Assembly (NCBI GenBank): GCA_020205615.1 | Contig: CM035170.1 | Span: forward strand, 31,248,123 to 31,312,122 | DNA: 64,000 bases | Source: Panax quinquefolius | Lineage: Eukaryota; Streptophyta; Magnoliopsida; Apiales; Araliaceae | Reading direction: 5' to 3' | Part shown: piece by piece, positions 12,205 through 23,987 of the stretch | Layout of the letters: each line of letters begins with the position of its first letter | Numbering within the stretch: position 1 is the first letter of the stretch | Made by a program: the position numbers and the translations under genes | Notes under the pieces: model-generated | The model's input: only the letters and a program-made list of their open reading frames with translations | What the model was told of the DNA's origin: nothing | Databases searched by the model: none

Positions 12205-15200
12205 TACTCAATTTAATTTCCAACAAGTTGGATTTAGTAGTGTAAACGTGAACAAACCTTGAGCTACTGACGCTTTGTGGACGCTCAATAGACACAAAAA
12301 GTGTGAGTTCATGAAATGGGGACTCAGCTGGCGGAGAGAGCCTCCGCGAGGAGTACACGGAGGTGGTAGCGAAGAGTTCATTGATATTCTGCAAGCGGTG
12401 GAGTGGAACTAGCGGTGATGAAGATAATGATCGAAAATGAGAGGAAGCAACAATGGATGAAGTGTCATCAAGGAGGATGAAGGATAAGGATATTTGAGGT
12501 GAGGAGGGAAGAATGGGTGGAGCTAGGATGTTGTGGGACGAGAAGCGAAACTATGGGAGACTGGGTTGCCCATGCTTGGGAGTGAGCGATGAGGACAAGA
12601 TGAACACGCTTATTTGGAAAACTGGATCAAATTATGCTCTTACCTTGAGTAAAGTGTAATCCGAGGAAAAGTAAGAAGAAAGACTTGTTTTTGTATCAAT
12701 AACAGGTGGTGCCCATTATAGGACATCTTACCCTCCTCCTAGGAATAGGTCTAAAAGAGCTTCTACAGACAGTCTGTGAAAGTAAAGGATGAAGAAATTT
12801 GAAAGAGTTAAGAACCAAAAAACGATTAGCGGAGCTTAATTACCTTGACAATATTTTTGGGGGTATTGGCCTTCGGTGTATTCCTCCTTGGGTTGTTTCT
12901 TGGATCCTAATTGCAGACATGCAAGATATCAGTAAATATGGGCATCAAAACTCTGCCAACCATGGTCTTTCATACAAGGACATTATATGTGTAGCGACAA
13001 TTATGTTTCTGTTCCTTTTATTTTAAATATCAAATGAGTTTACATACCTCAAAATGATTAGCGGAACTTAATTACCTTGATATCTTTGGGGGTATTAGCC
13101 TTCGGTGTATTCCTCCGCAGGTTCTTTCTTGGATCCTAATTCACACATGCAAGATATCAGTAAATATGGGCATCAAACATCTGCCAACCATGGTCTTTCA
13201 TACAAGGAAATTCTGTGTATTGACAATTATGTTTTTTGTTTTGCTTCGTTTTTTTAAAACATATCAAATGAGTGTACATACCTCAAACATGACTGTACTT
13301 TTTGTTTTTCTTCTTTTTGTTATTGTCCTGCCATTTGAAGTTTCAACTTCATATTCACGTCGAGTTACCTGCCATGTTGTGGAGCAAAGGAAAGGGACGA
13401 GTCCAATTGAAACATAAGAGCATGAGATAAGTGAACTGAGCTATTGAATTAACATTACTGATAAGACGATACATTAAAGACAAATAACCCTTCCTCGTTA
13501 CAACTAATTTCATTTTTCTTTCATCCTTCAAGTTTGCAATTGCAAATATACATGATCTGTCCCTGAAGGAATCAGAATTTTACATCCTCCAATTTCATAC
13601 ACATTATATTACATAAGATTACATATTTATTCCACTTGTTTGTCACAGAAATTAATGCAATTATATAAGTAACTAACCTACCTTCTTACTATGATTAGGA
13701 ATGCTCATTACACTTCCTGCATTGCCATTCCCCATGTTTTTCAGTAAGTTAGAAACTGGCGTCTGTGTTGTTCTCCGGTAAGGTGAATTCTATGAACGAC
13801 AGAGAAACACATTTACAGTCAACAGTGTAAATTATGAAGTGAAGCAAAATGATCCGTCACTTCTATATCACCTTCTCTTCATGTTCTGCTCTGACCATAG
13901 CATGCTGACCTCTTTTGCTACTATCAGAATTTCTCTTCTTGGTCGCCGAAATGGTATAGTTCTGTCACATTACAAGATCATAAAGTAATTGCCTCTTCTA
14001 AAGGTATGTAGTGTTTTAATAAGCCAGCATTGATTCAATAGGTTGCAATATAATTTCACACTTGAAATCACTTGTTTAAACCAACATTCAAAAAAAAAAG
14101 AATTTCCATATGTTGCAAAGCTTAAATTATGTAATCTGCCAAAAGTAGAAAACGACTTATATGGCTATTATACTTATGCCACCACTTGAAATTAAATTAA
14201 ATTCCAAAAGTTTTACTTGTCTCTGCCAAAGAAAAACATCAAAGAATGTAAATAAAATCCTCGTAATAGGAATCACTAAAAGAAAGTACTATTCGCCAAA
14301 TTGACATGTCCACTATATGTACATACAATATTGGTACCATCAAATCAAGATAAACATACTATAAATTTTCATATTAAGTAAGGGATATGAGAAGATCCTT
14401 TCACAAAGATCATTTCTATTGCCTGTGTTAAGTTATTCAAAACAATCTTGTACTACCATAATCCAAAATATAAGATCAATATTTGACCTTTTAAACTTTT
14501 GAAGTCACGTTGAGATATTTTCAAATTCAAATATTAGTCTATTAACTTTAGACAATAAAACTATGATAATTATAAACTAACTAAAAAACACTTCTAATTA
14601 CAAGATTTATTATTTTTAAAAGTTAAATGAATCAATTCATTTTAAATTAGAAAATATCTCAAATCGACTTTAAAAGTCATTTGATCTTATATTTCAAAAC
14701 GGAAGAAATTAGTTTTGCGTCCAAATGCAACCATAATGTTAACAAGGATCATGGAATCCATGATGGTGACATTTGATCAGCTATGTTAATATTAACTCTG
14801 TAGAAACTAGTATGTGTCATATATAACTGCTTAGCTCTAATAAATGACACGTTTAGTAATCTCATGTCAAAGAGAATCTTATTAAACTGTAAAAAGTAGC
14901 TGGATCCAGCTTACTGGCCAGTACGCGGTCTCAACAAATTCAAAGATTAATATAATTTAGTGAAGAGTCCCAAGGGGTGGAGAAAATGGCAGAGGCGATC
15001 AGGAATAATATCAAGGTCGCTGGTTTCAATCCATATATGTGGGCCAAAATTACTTACCTATCATATATAGATATAAAGGTATGCATTTATACATGTCTGT
15101 ATGTGTGTGTTTGTTTAAATATACGCATTTATACATGTATGTATGTGTGTGTTTGTTTAAATATACTCCCCCAATTCTAAAATGTGAGAGGAATTTTGAC

Positions 15201-18200
15201 TTTTGAAGTTGATACTAGACATTTCCAAATTCAAAATTGATGTGATTCATTTAAAATTTGATAACAAAAATTGGTACTTTGTAGAACTATTTAGATAGCT
15301 TATGATACTCATAACCCTATTAGCAACAAATGATCAATTCATATCAATTTTGAATTAGAAAATGTCTCAAATTGGCTCTTATATTTTGGAAAGAAAGGAA
15401 CTTAATTTGCTAAAGACTAGGAGGACATCATCAATGTTTCCCACAAAACGGTGAAATAGTATCTTGAAATTACCCAAGCCAAGTAAGGTTTAAAAGAAGG
15501 AACAAATGAGAGACGATCGTCACAGATATAAAGTTACTATAAGAGTGAAGGCTCAGAGTATTGACATATTCACACATTACTCAAAAACGCACACGCAGAG
15601 AGAGGGGGAGAGGGGGTGTCTATCTATCAACATTTAAGAAGGAAACCTTTTTGGAGTCTACTTCTTGATCATCTTCTGGGTTGTCACCCATTACTTTCCA
15701 TTGCAACTGTAGTAGAGCCCTCTGCCTCTCTTCCTGTCATATATCATGATCTTGTTAAGAAAGTTCAGGTGATCAATTTACAAAGACCTACAAGGACTTA
15801 CTTTGGTCCTCTGAATAGCCAACTCCTCTTGAAGTTGCCTGCACTCATCTTCATGTTGATCCCTCAAAGCTCTTAACTGAGCATCATGTTCTTTCCTAAC
15901 TGACATTGTTTTCTGAAGATTGATTTTAGTCAGCAATTAGAACGCTGTAGGATAGTTCACAAGCTCAACTCAGGTATCAACTCAAAGAGTCGTGTGAACC
16001 TCTATCAATTCATTTTCAGCTTTAAGTTGGACACATTTTAGCTCTTCTCTGTGATTGTATATAAGATCTGATTCCTTTTATCACGCCCCTGCTGAATACT
16101 GAGTAATCTACAAAATTGAACATACGGAGGGTTATGCAGATACCATTTGAGCAATTTTCAAAAATAGAAAATATACTAAAATACATGTAGAAAATGTGGT
16201 TCCCCAAACCAGCAACTGTTCCTCAGGACAGAGCTGTACAACACAACCTAGGAATAAAAAAAATAGTTTGACATTCTGAGTGTCATTCACTAAGATCAAA
16301 TTTCGTGATACTAATAGCCTATCCAATTTACAGGTTAGTAATGCCATAAGTTAGCTGACAGAGTAAAGGAAATAAGGAGGATAACAGCACTTCAACTTTT
16401 TGTAAGAAGAGACATGACTGCAGTTAAGATGTTATTAGATTTGGAAGGAACTCTGCAACTTATCTCAATGTTTAAGTTAAATGTCGTAAAGTACCCAAAA
16501 ATTGGCCACAAACTGCACACCTTTCACTACATAATTGTCACATCATCAATCATACAATTTTAAGCTGGACCTTTGTTTGATACATACCAAAGCAGCTTGT
16601 TCTTCCTGTATCCGCATCAGATACTGTTTTGATTCCTCCTTACATTCTGCAAGCTTTTGGTCACATTTTCTTTCCATTTCTTCAATAGCTTTACCTGCCT
16701 GAGAGTTCAAACAGGTGAGATACATTTTGTGAATCCAATTAACCACAGAAAGGTAATGAGAAACCTTTTCTTTCTCAAGCTTAATACTCTCCAGCTTCTC
16801 CACTTCATACTTCCTCCGGATGTCATTAATGGCCTGATCAATCAATTCTCAGTGTTGTCAGTTGAAAGAAAAGACCAAAAATCTTAAAGACCTTTATATA
16901 ATAATAAATGACAGAACCTGATCATTTTTCTGAGATATCTCCTTTAAATGTCTTGATAGTTCTAACTGTTTATTTTCTAACAACTGATCATGCTGCTTCT
17001 TAGCTTCTGCAAGGTTACTTTCAGCTTCAGCCAGTAACCCTTGAATCTGCAGTTACCTAGTGGTCATATAGACTATTCAAGAGTTCATGAAAGAATGTAT
17101 AAATTAATAATTTTAGTTGTTTGAAGAACCTCAGATTTTTGATCTCCCAGCTGTTTCTCTCTGTCCTCGTATTGCAGAATGAGTCTGTCCTTCTCCTCTG
17201 ATATATTCTGAAACTTATTTATGTGTTTCTCCTGTGACTCTACATTCTGTTCATGTTTCTCTATCTCCTTTCGGAGAACATCAATTTCTTCTTCTCTCTT
17301 CTGTATCTCTGCTTGAAGTTTTTCAGCATTATCTTTATTCCCAATTTCTAATTCTGATATTTTCAACAATAATTCTTGCTGCAAGGTAGAAGTAATAACA
17401 GATTAAACATATCAGCATAACATATCTCCAAGATGGTCTGTTGGGACTCACCTTCGTTTTCTCCGATAATTGAGCATTTTCGGATGTAATGTGAATTTTC
17501 TCCTCCAATGTGGTGATCAATGTTTCCATTTCATTCTTCCTGGAAAGAAGACTTTCAGCTTTAGATTCTACTATCCGAATTCTCTCTTCTGCCAAGCGGC
17601 ATTCTTCTGCATGTTGTACCATTGCAAATTCCTGGTCTTTCTTGATCTCATTGACCTTATTTGTCAAGTCCTGATTGACCAATTCTAATGCATCTCTTTC
17701 TGATGTAGCATGTATGAACCGATCATGAAGCTGGTCATACTGTTGTTGAGCATGCTTAGTACTAAGGTTCCTTTCCTCCTGGACCAACTTAAAGCAAGAA
17801 TCTGAAAAGTTGTTAAGCTGCATGACCTTGTCTGAAATGGTCAGACTTTGATTATCCAATTCAGTCAAGTTCGCAGCCAGCAAATTAACAAATTCTTCAA
17901 GATTCTTTATCTCCAGCAGTACCATATCTAATTCTTTGGCAATCCTTTGGTTGCAAGACAGAAGACCAGTCCTTTCATTCACCAAGTTCTCCTTGGAATT
18001 GCTCAAGCGTTTGCAGTCATCTTCCTTTAGTCTCAACTCAAATTGCAATCCTTCAAGCTTAGAAGTCAAACTCTCCACAGTCAATCCTCTAGATGTTATA
18101 GTTTCTTCAAGCTTTTTAATCATGGTATCTACACAAGAAAACGCTAATAAAGTTGGAGCAATATTTGTATATAATGGAAGCAGTTTCATACAGACCATCT

Positions 18201-21200
18201 TTGTACCACCAGAGGTTTACTTTACTCTCATGTCAAAAGTGAAAAATTAAAGGTGGTGGTCTGCAGAGTCAAGTGAAACAAACCCCTTAAATGAGCAGAA
18301 GAAAAATTTAGAAACTAATATCTCATCTAACTGATATTACTCCTTCCTCCCCACAAAGAATTACAGACTTAGTTTTATTGTGTCCCATACTGATAGTTAC
18401 TCGTTCAAAAGTCAAAGGAATGTTAGTGAGGACAGAGTATTTTAAGTGTGACAAAAGATTTGGAGTGGAGCCCTTAGTAGCACAAGTATTTATGTCTATG
18501 TTATCTTGAGAGTATTGTTCGCTATTTTGCTTTATAAAGTTGGAAATTGGTAAAACAAAATTTGACCTCCTTAATCTGGCTGCAATTACTGATTGTGCCG
18601 TTATCTGGGGAAACGTAGGGAGTATTTATTGATATCACCAAATTGCTATTTCATAATTTCATCAATTTCACAACTATTATTAAATTATATACAGTATGAG
18701 TTGCATTTCCTATTGCACACCCTTGATCTGGAATAATATTACTCTCATAAGTGGAATAATTGTTTAACAAACTACACTCTAAAGTCTAAACATGAGTGAA
18801 GGGTATATTGACATGAATATCATAGAATGATATTGAATTGAAGTCCATCCTCTATCTCTACCTCTCCCCTTCCTGCTCGTGGGCCCTCTTAGAATTCTAG
18901 CCAAAGAAGAGCCCTGGAGTTAGGTGGGGCATTAGCAGAGCTCCTGGTTATAAACCTAAGTTTTATGACTTCATCTTTTGGTACTAGACAATAGTTGACC
19001 TGACAAATTAGGAAACTTACTGTACGGCTGGACCTTGGAATTAATTCTTGCAAAAAATCCCTCGCATAATTTTACCAAACCAGAACACATGGATATTATG
19101 AACCAGTTTCCCTTGATCTGACTGGGACAGAGAGTTTCCTAATAAAAAGAGAACTTCAAGTGCCTTGGATGAAGCATGAATTTTTAAATAAAAAATTGCT
19201 ACTTTTTAATAAAGCGTGTAGAATGAGCACAACTGAAAAGGCCATGGTATATACAAAACTAGAGCCAATTAAATCAAAAGGCCTCGAAATCCTCATTATC
19301 TGGAACTAGCAACTATGCTGATTATGGTACAAAACTGTACACATAATCATCAAAGTCCAAGTATATTATGTCCATCCAGTTTGTGGTCACCTCTACGAGG
19401 TGAACTTCACTTTCTCAAAAACAAGGAAAGAATGTGTCTCAAATCTCAAACACTTTCCTTGCAATTTAGGCATGACACCAGCCACAATGGAGCTAAAACA
19501 TTAGTTGGTTTTCTTGAGCCATTTACCAATCAAAACTATGAAATCTACCAGTCTGCATGAGGGTATTTTACTACCTCAATTATAAAACATATTCTCCAGT
19601 TAATAAATTCAATAAAGAAACTATGCAACTAATTCTACTGCGCTGTCAGAATACAAGTCCACAGAGAAGATCATCCAGCTAAACAATTTATTGAAAGTTA
19701 CTAATTAGCGGATTTTACAATCCAGTAACTGAATAATTACCTTTTTGTTCATTGAGACTGGCAAATCTGCATCGTTCATCACTGAAAGATTTCTCCCTTT
19801 CCTCTTTCTCAATGCTTAGTTCCTGCAGCTCCTTTTTACCTGCATTTGAATATGAATCTTTATGTCTAATTAACAGCAGATTGAAGTATAGCTAGAACCA
19901 AAATTAATTATAGAAATAGAAGAAAAAAAGTGTTAGAAAGGACAAATCCTTACTCCTAAGGACCAAGTGTGCTTATACCTAAAAAAATCCAATATCAATA
20001 TGGGAATGCAATAACTTACAGTGTCTAATAGTGTCATCTGACGATTCCAAGCTCAAAGATAGAATCTTCATCTGGTCGTGCAAATTATCAAGAGAAACCA
20101 CCGATGCAGACAACTTGCTTTCAATTTTTTTTTTGTCTTTCTCAGCTGTGGATGCATGCCTAAGCAATTATTACCATGAAACACATCCAAAATGCATAAA
20201 TCAATTTGTAATCGTATGAAAGGATACTTACCATCCTGAACCTGGCAAGCTAAATGTTGCAATGTTTCAGTGAGTTGATCAGACAAAGCATTTGTCGAAG
20301 AAAATTTTGATTCCAATCCTTTCCAAAGTTTCTCATCTTCTTTTTCTGTTTCATTGCATTTTCTTAAATGCTTCTCTGTACATTGTGCTCTGTTAATTGC
20401 TTCAGTTTAGAGTTCTGCATTTATAAAAATGCTTAATCAGATTAAACTTCACACACAAACAACATAATTCATCAACATCATTAAAAATGATTCAAAGCTC
20501 CAAAGTTGTTTAAATTCTAACCTTTATTCTGCCTGAAAATGCTTTGGCCATGCGCTTCCTTTTCATAAAGGCAAGTTTGCTGGCTCTAGAAAAGCTGCCT
20601 ACACTTCCACCTACAAATGTATATACACATACACCACCCTTTAGGGCTATGAGTTTCATTAAGAATCTAAACGATTCATCCTTTCACAATTTGTCATAAA
20701 CACCACATGCACACAAGAAGGGATATAAATAATCAGAGTGCTATAATTAAGTAATTACGCGACTTGTTGTTACCCATCAACCCAATTCATGGGATCTCCA
20801 ATCATACGGGTTGGGTTTCCATCACAGACACTTACTCAAGATATTTACCCATCCCTCCTCGACTCTCTTTTAATTAATCCCTTTGAATCGATCCGCTTTC
20901 TTTTCGCATCTTTCAAATTATGGAAATAACACCTCAAACTAATACGCCTCTGCTTTCCATTATACACACGTTCATTACTCTTCCAATAAGGTCTTCTTTC
21001 TGAGACTAATGAAAACAAACCATGCATTTTTATTAATTCTCATGCCAAGAATTTTTCAGCATTTGCATTTTCATTAAATGCATTCTGCAACTTCTCTTCC
21101 AGTACATGAATGTGCTCTGTTAATTGCTTCAGTTTAGAGTTCTGCATTTATAAAATGCTTAATCAGATTAAACTTCACACACAAACAACACTAATTCATC

Positions 21201-21639
21201 AACATCTTGCATAAATATGTTACTATTCTGCCTGAAATTAGCTTCCTCAAAGCTAAAAGTACACAACAGACAAGGTCATGTTTCGTGGAAGCTTGCAATA
21301 TGTTTTACTGCTCGATAGAGATTTTATAATTATACCGCCAAGTCAAGGTCAGTTTTCGTGGAAGCTTGCTCTTTGACCAATTTCTCTGCAAATGATTAAA
21401 TCAATGCCGTATTTCATCATATACGTGGAACATTTTGTAAACCCTAATCAATAATCGAAAATAATCAGAGAAAAACCTGCAGTGAGCTTCAAATTCATGA
21501 AACTTCCTAAAGAAACTGAATCAGAAGATGGCCGAGAACCGATCGAAAACGTTTTCGCAGATCCCGAACCAGACGCTCCTGATAACGATTTGAACTTTTC
21601 CAGGCTCTTCAGTCCTGATAATCCTACCAGCTTATTCAT
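11686..21639 (-). CDS. ZYP1: ZYP1-type synaptonemal complex transverse filament protein (about 19 exons)
   Basis: Long coiled-coil protein of the meiotic synaptonemal complex, which links homologue axes. Exons, 5' to 3': 21477-21639, 21336-21385, exon 3 (two damaged copies, listed separately), 20020-20145, 19741-19839, 17452-18128, 17130-17378, 16918-17046, 16765-16833, 16588-16698, 16000-16074, 15802-15912, 15647-15733, 13872-13961, 13682-13789, 13282-13368, 13076-13135, 12844-12906, 11686-11787. All have GT-AG sites and, apart from exon 3, compatible phases; the sum is near 880 codons. Family marks: N-terminal SLSG...[21 protein letters not shown]...[24 protein letters not shown], a basic C-terminus, and the end [26 protein letters not shown] (split here: [22 protein letters not shown]). 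The middle is heptad-rich coiled coil. The acceptor of exon 16000-16074 (after AAAAG) is weak; an upstream AG at 16089 would break the frame. Whether the gene is functional depends on exon 3. Confidence 0.92.
11788..12843. other. Last ZYP1 intron, with microsatellite
   Basis: 1056-bp intron between the 12844-12906 exon and the final exon. It holds a short CA run at about 11941-11958, a long (CA)n followed by (TA)n at 12137-12203, and words such as ACAACCAAC/GTTGGTTGT in both orientations around 11975-12120. No coding sequence recognised. Confidence 0.7.
12137..12203. repeat. (CA)n(TA)n microsatellite
   Basis: About 23 CA units run into about 11 TA-rich units, in the last ZYP1 intron. Length is likely variable between individuals. 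Open frames across it are artefacts. Confidence 0.95.
12844..12906 (-). CDS. ZYP1: ZYP1 duplicated C-terminal exon, downstream copy (63 nt)
   Basis: Reads [21 protein letters not shown] between an AG acceptor and a GT donor. It is a copy of exon 13076-13135 with three substitutions and one extra codon, still in phase. It lies in the left copy of a tandem duplication of about 232 bp (about 12820-13052 and 13053-13285). If both copies are spliced in, the basic, TPK-rich tail is lengthened by 21 residues. Confidence 0.75.
13076..13135 (-). CDS. ZYP1: ZYP1 duplicated C-terminal exon, upstream copy (60 nt)
   Basis: Reads [20 protein letters not shown] with sound splice sites and phase 0 at both ends. 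It follows exon 13282-13368 after a 146-bp intron. The duplicated block also carried the last few bases of that preceding exon and its GT donor. Confidence 0.8.
13962..15646. other. Long ZYP1 intron with decayed MITE-like segments
   Basis: 1685-bp intron. Segments at about 14450-14710 and 15168-15405 share words such as TTGACTTTTGAAGT and TTTGAATTAGAAAATGTCTCAAAT in opposite orientations near their ends, as worn Stowaway-type MITEs do. At 15070-15165 a unit of about 45 bp (CATTTATACATGT...TTTGTTTAAATATAC) is repeated twice. Confidence 0.5.
18340..18622. mobile_element. Degenerate Stowaway-like MITE in ZYP1 intron
   Basis: Starts CTCCTTCCTCCCC after TA and ends ACGTAGGGAG before TA, 283 bp, in the intron between exons 17452-18128 and 19741-19839. 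The ends are imperfect; the call rests on size, TA flanks and end words. Confidence 0.5.
18623..19740. other. Rest of the ZYP1 intron, no coding sequence seen
   Basis: Completes the 1612-bp intron at 18129-19740. I see no conserved exon or transposon ends here. Confidence 0.5.
20232..20414 (-). pseudogene. ZYP1: ZYP1 exon 3, downstream copy with frameshift
   Basis: Begins after a good acceptor in the phase expected from exon 2 ([10 protein letters not shown]), but small deletions shift the frame and a stop (TAA) is reached after 16 codons. The other frame then reads correctly through [17 protein letters not shown] and [16 protein letters not shown] to a GTAAGT donor in the right phase for exon 4. 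So the 3' two thirds is sound and the 5' third is damaged compared with the copy at 21064-21141. Confidence 0.75.
20541..21063. other. Sequence between the two ZYP1 exon 3 copies
   Basis: About 520 bp with no homologue I recognise. The minus strand has a short open run near 20540-20610 encoding a basic peptide ([15 protein letters not shown]) after an AG, possibly a stray exon fragment. No transposon ends are visible. Confidence 0.4.
21064..21141 (-). pseudogene. ZYP1: ZYP1 exon 3, upstream partial copy
   Basis: After an identical acceptor context this copy reads the family sequence cleanly for 26 codons ([25 protein letters not shown]), then runs into unrelated sequence and a TGA eight codons later with no donor site. 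The shared block covers about 160 bp of exon plus adjoining intron (about 20376-20540 and 21103-21238). Confidence 0.75.
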
Positions 21640-21895
21640 TTCGAAATCACAAAAGATAATTCGAACGAGAACAGTTCGATTTAGTTATCTCTCTATCAAT
21701 TTCTTCGAATCTCTCAGTCGAAATTCAATCAGTAAACACTAGGAATCAACTTTTGAAGCCTTTAGAATTAACGAATTTGAAATTCTAGGGTTTTGAACTG
21801 AGAAATTGTAAACGATGCAGGAATCCCTAGAAATATGCTCTCGAAGAGCTCACTCTCGAAATGTTGGAAATGAATTGAGCGCGAAGATGAAAGCA

Positions 21896-21903
21896 ATTTA
21901 TAT
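21896..21903 (-). promoter_or_regulatory. Candidate TATA box of ZYP1
   Basis: ATATAAAT on the minus strand about 257 bp upstream of the ZYP1 start codon. Between them lies a sequence with CTTCGCGCTC, one base from the E2F consensus. Both are weak calls from position and sequence only. Confidence 0.3.
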
Positions 21904-22333
21904 CGTCTCATTTTTGCCGGTTCGGCGGTTATGTGGGTGGGCTATCTTCTGTGGATCGGACCATTGCAGTTACATGGAAACAACCAATTAGCTGTCCGAT
22001 TAGAATAAAGTTTATTTTTTTGGTACAAATTCGCCTGATTGGCTGCTCTCCGGTTTATTTTTTCTTTATTTACCTAAGATTTTTTATATTAGTTATTTGC
22101 TCCATTTTTCTTTATTTTTCAAGATTTTTATATATTTTAGAATTAATTTAATACTCCTATCAAACTTAACTTTTCAAAATTAATTTAAAATGTTTTTAAA
22201 TTTAAAATTAATTTAATTTATTTAAATTAATTTGAGATATTTTCATTAGACAGCATAACAATTGTCAATTATGAAGGACGATGCCTCGACTCTAATATTT
22301 TTTGTATTTTGATTAGTTTATTAATAAAAATTA
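21904..22333. other. Spacer upstream of ZYP1
   Basis: Very AT-rich; no gene or repeat end seen before the MULE target duplication at 22325-22333. Confidence 0.5.
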
Positions 22334-23978
22334 GGCTTAAATATAATTTAGTACCTTAAACTATAGGTCATATTTTACTTCAGTGATTCATCTTTTAATT
22401 TTGTCAATTAGATGATTGAACTATTAATTTTTTCAATTGCATCAAATTGAGTCTGCCACGTCAGAAATTGCTGACGTGACTATATAGGTGGGGCATTAAT
22501 CAGCTGAGTTGTAATGAAAAATAGCATTTTATTTATTGATTAAACAATTTAAATATAATGAAGGGTAAAATTATCACAACATTCTTTAAACTAATTAAAC
22601 AAATCAAAAGCTTTAAAAACAAAACCTTAACTGCAAGTCTCTGAAACTATGAATTGGAACTGCAAGTTATCATCTCCTTAAAAGTATGTTGTAGGATATG
22701 TTCGGGTATTATAAAGTATACATGGAGGTAGATGAATGATCAACAAATGATCTACCACTTCCAGTAAAGGGAGATAATCTCATTGTCGCCGCCACCGTCG
22801 CGTACGCTACCACTAGACCACATATTTTCATTAAACGAAACCCTAACTTCCTTAAGCGAAACCTGCACTCGATTTAGACTTTCCACAAACCTCGAAAGGG
22901 TTGAACATTGAGAAACAGGGGATTTGGGGTTGTTTTCGTTCTGATTTTGGATTTAGTTTTGGTTCAGAATTGGAAGCCACGAGTCTTCAAAAATGGTCAG
23001 GCTTATCGGTGGTGAAGCCGCCAAAAAAGAGGAGGTTCGGCACGAAAACAGAGTATTTTCCTGAAAAGGCTATGACTTGAGAAAGCCATGTGAAGATTCC
23101 ATCAGCAACAAAACCTTGAAGAAACACCACAGCAGGCTTAACTTTTTTGGGTTTGGATTTTTTTGACGATTTCAGTTGGAACCCAGATCTTGATTACGGT
23201 TCCGGGCTCAATCTCCACTAATTGGGGCGTAATCCCATAGAATTTCATTAGAATACGCACCGGTGGCTTCACTACTGCAAAAACTTTCACCCTTTTTTTT
23301 GCTCTGTGGATGTAATGAACGAAAGGTGTTCGTGAAAATGCTCAAAAATGCTTTCAAGTTTTATTAAAAATGGTGGATTGGTGAGGGGTCCTGTGACCTG
23401 GAACTTGGCTATTGCTTTACATTATTTAATTTGTTGTATGATTATTGGAAGCTTTTGTTTTAATATGTTAAATTGTGACATGGTCAACAATAGTAGCTTT
23501 TCTTTTTAACATTGACCGCTTCTGAAGACTCGTGACTTCCAATTTTAGAAGAAATTTTCCCGGCAGCTTGCTTGAGGGTTTATGCTCCATAGTATTCAAT
23601 AGGGACGACTGACCACCTCGGCCATTAGATCTGTACTTTGTTGATTCTTTTCCTGCTGTAATAAGATTTGTGCTTTTGATTGATTGTTATTATTTTTGAA
23701 GCTTTGATTTGTTTAATTAGTTGAAAGAATGATGTCCCAATTTTACCCTCCATTATATCTAAATTGTTTAATCAATAAATAAAATATTATTTTTTCATTA
23801 CAACTCAGCTGACTAATGCCCCACCGGATAGCCACGTCAGCAATTTCTGATGTGATAGGCTCAATTTATTCTAATTAAAAAAATTTAATAGTTTAATCAT
23901 CTAATTGAAAAAATTGAAAGGTGAATCACTGAAGTGGAATATGGTCTATAACTTATGGTACTAAATTACATTTAAGCC
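22334..23978. mobile_element. Non-autonomous MULE, Pack-MULE (1645 bp)
   Basis: Starts GGCTTAAATATAATTTAG and ends with its inverse CTAAATTACATTTAAGCC. The inverted repeats extend about 250-300 bp at each end, including the TGCCACGTCAG and CAACTCAGCTG words. It is flanked by a perfect 9-bp direct repeat TAAAAATTA (22325-22333 and 23979-23987). Long TIRs and a 9-bp duplication are the marks of Mutator-like elements. There is no transposase; the GC-richer centre holds a piece of a host gene (see 22987-23273). Confidence 0.92.
22987..23273 (-). pseudogene. Captured alpha/beta-hydrolase N-terminal fragment
   Basis: Inside the MULE, the minus strand reads VKPPVRILMKFYGITPQLV, then EIEPGT, then WVPTEI. 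After one stop and a frameshift it continues KPAVVFLQGF...TW, YSVFVPNLLFFGG, TTDKP. This is the N-terminal part of plant alpha/beta-hydrolase-fold proteins (usual form: EIEPGT, VPKE, KPAVVFLHGF, YVPDLLFFGGS). The catalytic Ser, Asp and His regions are absent, and the HG of the oxyanion loop reads QG. It is therefore a dead gene piece carried by the element. Confidence 0.75.
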
Positions 23979-23987
23979 TAAAAATTA

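Noticed and set aside
11934..12394. Open frames on both strands across the CA/TA repeat
   Set aside because: They are products of the dinucleotide repeat (poly TH or CV), lie inside a ZYP1 intron and have no conserved sequence.
14977..15180. 67-residue ORF in the long ZYP1 intron
   Set aside because: Its second half is a tandem repeat translated; no conserved residues and no splice context.
17470..18250. Open frames on the + strand opposite the large ZYP1 exon
   Set aside because: They are antisense shadows; the minus strand carries the coiled-coil exons with correct splice phases.
20541..20620. Captured exon between the ZYP1 exon 3 copies
   Set aside because: The open run is only about 30 codons and I cannot tie it to a protein family; kept only as a remark.
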